From Pyrenopolyporus hunteri (taxonomy: Eukaryota; Ascomycota; Sordariomycetes; Xylariales; Hypoxylaceae), in contig CADCXC010000038.1 in NCBI GenBank assembly GCA_902806595.1, forward strand, positions 3,348,001 through 3,412,000: a stretch of DNA of 64,000 bases. Reading direction: 5' to 3'. The position numbers were made by a program, and so were the translations under genes. How positions within the stretch are numbered: position 1 is the first letter of the stretch; every line of letters begins with the position of its first letter. Under the pieces are notes generated by a model that worked only from the letters and a program-made list of their open reading frames with translations, did no database searches and was not told the origin of the DNA. Of the stretch, positions 58,223-64,000 are shown piece by piece.

Positions 58223-58859
58223 CTACTCGTGCGAGAGCTCCCAGGAGGTCCAGAATATCGAGTGAAGTCGTCTTCTTGCATCACCAAGTCGCTCTAGTGT
58301 AACATAGCAGCCAAATTCATATAGAAAGGGAGCTACATGTTTCCAATGCATGACCCACGAGTGTAACGAGCTAGAGGACAACGTCGTGGCGAGAACTGGG
58401 GGGCGCCCGGAACACGAAGCTTTCGGGCTTGTATCCCCGGCTTCTATTCCTATCCATGGTATCTCATAGCTCATCATTTTCACTCATGAGAAACGCCGAG
58501 CTATTTTGTGTTAGCTAATGACCTGCTATCGTGGGGGCTCCCCTGGCGTTGGATGGAAGACAGGGTCGCGACGACCCCTTTTCCGACCCGCACGCTGATC
58601 GCGGAACACGTCCTACCTTCAATATAATCCCACAGTCCCGCATACAGTAGGGACGGTTACTATTTTCTCCAATCGTAGTCTGTGTATAATGGAGAGCCAC
58701 CTGGACACAGCTAACTGGTCGCGCTTTTCGGCCACAAGCCCAACAACAAGTTGTGCCTGACGACCTGGCGAATCATGTTATCCAGACCCCTTTACGATAA
58801 AAACACGCCCCTTTAACGAGAAGAGATATTGCATATGGATCGGAGAATAGCTATAATGA

Positions 58860-59054
58860 TATGTAAGTGAGTATGTTGAGTTTCAAGCCCCTATTAATGA
58901 ATATCTGGATGGTCCCTGGGGTGGCTCTACGGGTATGCCTCACCTCCCTCATCCTAAGATCTCTAAGAACAACGCAAGAGAGGATAGGGAATTTAGTTTT
59001 ACTGTGATTGATAATCCTAATGATCGTTTTGTACCTAGATCTCTATCACAATAA
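58860..59054 (+). pseudogene. Possible gene remnant in AT-rich segment
   Basis: A stop-bounded open frame of 64 codons with no ATG near its start lies in a stretch visibly richer in A and T than its flanks. Its translation has a mixed, protein-like composition (YLDGPWGGSTGMPHL, then VIDNPNDRFVPRS) instead of simple-repeat composition. I do not recognise a family. It could be the end of a decayed gene or element, or chance. Confidence 0.2.
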
Positions 59055-62000
59055 TCTGCTATGGCGGAAAGGTTACTCAAATACCGCCAAATTCGGTGGG
59101 AACTCGAGCCCAGGGGAAACGATGATTCTGAATAAGTATAGAGGAGAGGTTTAAAATTGAAACATATACTAACTGATTAATAGAACTTTTATAGAAGAAG
59201 AAATGATCAAGTTATCATGAGTATAGGATAGGACACTCCGTCGAGACGACCTCAGCGAAGCCGATTAACCCCGAGGCGCCCCGAGATTCACGCCACGGGC
59301 CAGCTTCAACGCGTCGGCTCCGAGTCTGGGACTATGGGAATAAATTTTACCACCCCCGAGAATATATCCGTACGTACGGGAGCATTCGCCGGCTCATTCG
59401 AACCGACCAGTCTCTCGAGGACACAGATCTCGACCAGAGGGAATTATAGCAGCTCTGCCACGAGTCTTTATTGGGATATTCACGTTGAAGATGATGGACT
59501 CATCCCCTTCCAGCTTGTCTTAAACACTTTCCTCGCCCGAAGCAGCATTTTTGTTTCTTGGGTCGCGCTCATCTAGGACATACGTGCGAGACTCGCGTCT
59601 AAGCCCGCAATTTACCCAACGACTACGGCCATCACTATCTAGGGGGCGCATCGAAACGCAAGCGTGCGGACATGTGCTGACCCGTAACGCCCGGCAGGTA
59701 GTTTTAGATCTCTCTGGCTTTTTGAAACCCCCGAAAGGAACGTCAACGCTGTGCCATGGAAAGCTTCTTCCACTCGAAGGATATCAAGTATCTATAGAGG
59801 TACTTACCCCTGACGGCTCAATGCAGCCTTGGTGTCTAATCGGCACAGGGTCTATCGCATGTAGTAAGTGTATTAGACTATCGCTCTCATCAGCAATAGT
59901 TATTAGGTACTTAGGGTAGGTATGCTGCCATGGACTGCCTCCACAGCGTCATTACGCACTGCGAGACAGATTGGAGGTGGGTGTGGAAGGGTAAATCATT
60001 GCTGTTGTGCTGTAGACGCATAAGGCGCATGACCCTCTTTCCTCATTCACTGTGTGTACCGAGATCTTCGACGTAGATAGCCAGATAGGCCGTGCAATAA
60101 CGAAGTTGTTTCCCTCACCGTATGGTTGGCCTCGTGATATTCCCAACCCAAGTACGTAAACCCTACGTCTATGAAAGTTTTAGTAAAGCAAACATTTAGC
60201 TAGGGGTTTCCATATGAGATCCTTCGCCTGACTCCCGTGTCTCACTTATTCTTATAGAGTAACAGAGTGAAATGGCCACGCAGACTACATGCCGATCATT
60301 AGCACAAACCTCTATATGGGTTTCCTACGTGTAACGTAAATACCTAACCCTCTATATCCCATAGTTCTATCTTACTTTGCTTGAAACGTAGAGGCGTTCG
60401 GACACGGGATTTCAGGGGCAGAGAGTCGCAATTCAAGCTTTCCGCCTGAGCAAAACCAGGTCAATAGCGCCCAAAGATACCCATATAGAGTTCATAGATG
60501 TGCGAAAGGCTCGTTTTGCAACCGAATGGATCGCTCTAGACCATAAATCGTTTCGTTTCATGAAGAGATGCCCTACCCCTGATATGGGTTAAAGATAGGT
60601 ATAGCTGTATGGTATCTAAGCCACGACTTTGAGCCGTGTGAAAGTGATTAGGCTGTTTACGAAAGCTCCCTGGGGGTTCCGATCGCTATAACCTAGGTAT
60701 GGAGGACTACTCCCCCCTATTTTCTCATATCTCTCCCGTTCTGCAGCGGCTTTGTCTGCTCTTTTCTAGCACCCTAACCGGATTCAGACAACGGTATAGG
60801 CGCTAATTGATCCACATAGAGCTGGCGTCAGGAGCGCCGGTAGAGACGTCGGGATGGCCGTATATGTCGTTGTACTTAGGTAATATGCGAGGGGAAGCGT
60901 ACACTCAGGGAAAGTAGAAAAGGGGGTATGGAAGACCCTTGGAGGGTACAACTGGGGTGTCTGGGCTTCAAGGAGGGATAACAAGCGCTATTCCCAAGTC
61001 CACATCTCAAGGTGCTGCAAGGCGAGGGAGTGCCATTGGCAATACCCAGTTCCCGTCATGGGTACCCAGGCGAGTCAACTATTTCCCGCGAGATAGCGTG
61101 GTTGCTCTTCAGAGTCAGGCTCTCAGGTATGCATTTGCGATGGTAAAACATCGCGAGAGAAGAACTCGGTGCGATACAAGGCGGACAGCGAACAGCTCAC
61201 TATCTCAAGGATTGCCTACCCACTACGTAACGAGGACGTCTAGTGAGCTTGTGAGCCGAAGGATGGCTGCCTAGATCTCAGCTTGTAAGGATATCGACCA
61301 AGAACGGTACGGCTCTCCGTGATAATCTGGGTGGGTAGCCCACACCCTCGATAGAGTCCTACAGGAGCCTTGGGCAGCCCTGGCAAGGGTGATATACTAG
61401 AAGGCTTCCATCGTATCAAGATATAGTTGTCTGACTGCATGAAATGCTACTTAGGGTATCAACCCGAAATACAATGCGAAGCCTCACCCTAGTGATTGGG
61501 GCATCGGACATTAAACCTCGTATGATATGGGAGAAAAACATCGATGAAGCTTCAAAGCGGCTCTTCGTCGGTGCCACAGGGGTCAATGAGTCAGAGACTG
61601 CGAGAGATTATTGCTACACAGATGAGGCGGACGCCGAATATAAGAGTAGATATGCGTAAACCAGACCATTACTGCAGGACGGACTTGAGATAGCCTTTAT
61701 GCAGGCTCTGATGCATAGGTAAACAAGCGAGTTCCGCTAATGATGTGCTGGTCTTACGGTGTTCTTACTCGCCGGGAGAAGGCAACCAGGCCGATATACG
61801 ACCTCTAGCTAGGTAGATATCGTAGACAGCCGTGAAGCGCCGACACGAGGGTAGCGCGACTACGTATCTGGACTTTTTTTTCGCTTCTAACTTCGCGGAT
61901 AGACACCGATTAAGCGAGGTGCGAGCGACGAGACGAGCACGAGATGGTTAGGGTATGCGAGGCTGCGGCGGGATAGCTGACGTATGTCAGCATTGGCTTA

Positions 62001-62114
62001 CTTGATAGACGGCTATTTTCTCGTCACAATCCATAGATCCATCCACGCTGCGTTTCTAGTGTTATATGGCTCATCGCCGGGGGATGATGGTGGGCTGGGA
62101 GCAAGGATGAGCAT

Positions 62115-62130
62115 TCTCCCACGTGGGAGA
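62115..62130. repeat. 16-bp palindrome containing an E-box
   Basis: TCTCCCACGTGGGAGA is its own reverse complement and is centred on CACGTG, the core bound by bHLH factors such as Cbf1 and Pho4. No gene is recognised beside it. Confidence 0.9.
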
Positions 62131-63702
62131 GACGTTAGAGTGTCGTGTCTAGGGGACAAGATTTTCAAAATTTTATCTCATATCCATATCCACGTCATGC
62201 AATGAATTATCTATATGCAAGAGGCATTGTAAGGAGGTAATAATTGAGGGAGAAATATGTCATAATGTATGAGATACATACTATACTTACCTACGTGTAG
62301 GTACCTACTCAACATATATCCATGAGCGTGCGTAAGACTTGAACGTGAATGAAGGCCTGTATACGTCTCGACGTCAAATTTTTTGAGGCTTTTAATTGAG
62401 CGTTGGGCGGAGGTACAGTGGATAATCTTAATGACGGGACTTATAGGTCCACGATTGGAGCAAGGGGGACGATCGGGACGATGTTGGCCGCCTCGGAGAA
62501 TAACAATCTTCTTTGCTGCTCTCTTCCAGAATAACTTGTCGATTGGGACCAACTAGGATCTCGATTGGACTTTTGTGATATCCAATCTCTCAACGGACAG
62601 AGTGTCTATTCGGGGCTACCCATGAACCTATCCCGGGACGCGTATCCAAGTGTGATGTGAGATTCATCACGGATACACATACACACACGGGCGCAACCCC
62701 AATAATTAATATATCTAGATCAGACGAAGCGACAGTTGGACTTCGGACAAACGCACGCGAAGAGGACGGGTCCGACCGTTCAGTAGTATGAGATCGAATT
62801 TAGAATAGAACGGCACAGGAGATTCAGGAGGCAAGGCGTACGGACTACTGCGACCCTCGTCACAATTCCTGCCTGAGCCGATGCGTGACAAACAGCGCAC
62901 TGCTACCGTTTCCACGGAATCCTCTCGCCAAGGGCTCTTTATGTTATGCCTTGTGGTGCCGTCCGAGATACGTAGCCCGAGGGCAAAGTTCTCGTTCGTC
63001 TTGTATTAAGGAATTCCGTCTTGACTTCCTCTGCCTATGATCATGTGTGTTTGTATGTGTGTAGTCCACAGCGCTCGAGCCTTCGGAACGGAGAGAAAAG
63101 GACTGAGCGCGCTTCCATCACACTGGGTCTTGGGGGGCCCTTGGCGGGACGGGGTTCCAAACTGCTTACCCACTGTTGAAGTCTAACATGGTGATTATCC
63201 GTGTGTCTGCGATAGTGTCTCGACCCGGCTTCCGTTTGCAGAACACCTCAGCAATGCCCCCGGTGGATGGCCGCTTCGGCAGCGGCCTTCCGCTTCGCGG
63301 CAGGTAAAAGAAAAGAAAGGGAGAAAAATAGAGGGAGAAAGTTGAAAGGGCGTGGTATGGCTACCTACTCCCGCTCCCATCTACCTTACTCACCGCCGGT
63401 CATGGGAGTGATATTCATTACATACCTGGTGCCTACATGTAGGTATTCCCAATGCGGCAAAGAAACCTGGACGGGTTTTACCCTGTCTCGGCAGCTCATG
63501 TATATCTCCTTTCGTCTTCGTGCTTCTCTGCCTGTCCGTCACTATACATAGTGGGATTAAGGGCCCCCTCCTTCGTTGAGGGGTCCTTGAAGGGCCGTTG
63601 AGGGGCCGAGCAGGAAAAAAGATCTGGGGATGAAACAAGAGACGGAGTGTAAAATGGAGAGCGCAGAGTGCGGACAGAGACCAGAATGCGGAGACCAGAG
63701 CG

Positions 63703-63734
63703 CAGAGGGCACAGAGGGCACAGAGGGCACAGAG
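63703..63734. repeat. Nonamer tandem repeat CAGAGGGCA
   Basis: Three perfect 9-nt copies plus a partial CAGAG, preceded by diverged GCGGAGACCAGAG-like copies from about 63662. Confidence 0.94.
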
Positions 63735-64000
63735 CGTGCGCGGAAGTTGCGATGTACGAAGTATTAGGTATCGTAGGGGAATAATTAGGTACTATAGCAT
63801 CGTTAGGAAGAAGGAAGGGCCAATTTAACAGAGAAAGGTCGCGGGCGCTTAAACGGACCCATCTGCAGCCAATAGCGAGGAAGGAGCTGAGTTCGAACCG
63901 CTGCATGACACACCCTCGTTCCCCCCCCCTTTGCTAGCTAAGGCTAAGCTTTGGGCCAATGGGGTCCGCGCCTCGGGCGGAGAAGCAAGCGCTTAAGAAG

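Larger units (their letters stand above)
53101..58859. other. Gene-poor stretch, no supportable gene
   Basis: Only short overlapping frames and simple sequence (ATT/TTA runs near 53258-53300, ACAC-rich sequence near 53870-53920). Sequence near 56120-56335 on the minus strand has a tidy open frame (VPPDVSHELIADLGNW) but no family I recognise and no continuation. Confidence 0.4.
59055..64000. other. Gene-poor right end, no supportable gene
   Basis: Short overlapping frames only (longest 136 codons at 63496-63906, inflated by a tandem repeat). Contains a 16-bp palindrome centred on CACGTG at 62115-62130. Confidence 0.4.

Noticed and set aside
63880..63950. tRNA-like B box (GGTTCGAAC on the minus strand)
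   Set aside because: The upstream A-box match is poor, and no cloverleaf with a 7-bp acceptor stem could be formed.
1..64000. CRISPR arrays, bacterial-type operons or prophage
   Set aside because: The genes have spliceosomal introns and eukaryotic functions, and no spaced direct repeats of suitable form were seen.

Overview
The window reads as nuclear DNA of a filamentous ascomycete, most likely a sordariomycete. The reasons are short introns (mostly 47-96 nt) with GTRNGT donors and CTAAC/CTAAT branch sites, a Con7-type conidiation factor, a HapB-type CCAAT factor, and one fused MAD3/BUB1 checkpoint kinase. The class-level call is inference.

Eleven protein genes can be supported. From the left: the 3' part of the U2 snRNP HEAT-repeat protein SF3B1/Hsh155 (1-1653, +); a 10.4 kb gene-poor stretch; the C2H2 factor con7 (12045-13311, -); an 11.8 kb gene-poor stretch; a compact core from 25 to 50 kb; and a 14 kb gene-poor tail to 64000. 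The core holds ogg1 (-), U2AF large subunit (+), a TENA/THI-4-like protein (+), bub1/madbub (+), apn1 (-), an MFS phosphate-type transporter (+), pso2/snm1 (+), lsm2 (-) and hap2 (-). Exon structures were worked out by hand from splice signals and family conservation, and all close in frame.

Two functions recur. Three genes are spliceosomal (SF3B1, U2AF65, Lsm2). Three are DNA repair (Ogg1 and Apn1, successive enzymes of base-excision repair, and Pso2 of crosslink repair), with a spindle-checkpoint kinase among them. ogg1 and the U2AF gene are head-to-head over about 560 bp.

The gene-poor stretches carry many TAGG/CCTA and GTAT simple repeats and a strongly over-represented palindrome TACCTAGGTA, seen only outside genes. 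I saw no tRNA, rRNA, intact transposon, CRISPR array or secondary-metabolite genes. Nothing looks like a new multi-gene system. The best leads are the non-coding palindrome, abrupt GC-rich 3' segments in bub1, apn1 and pso2, a GC-AG intron in ogg1, and the double-KEN checkpoint kinase.
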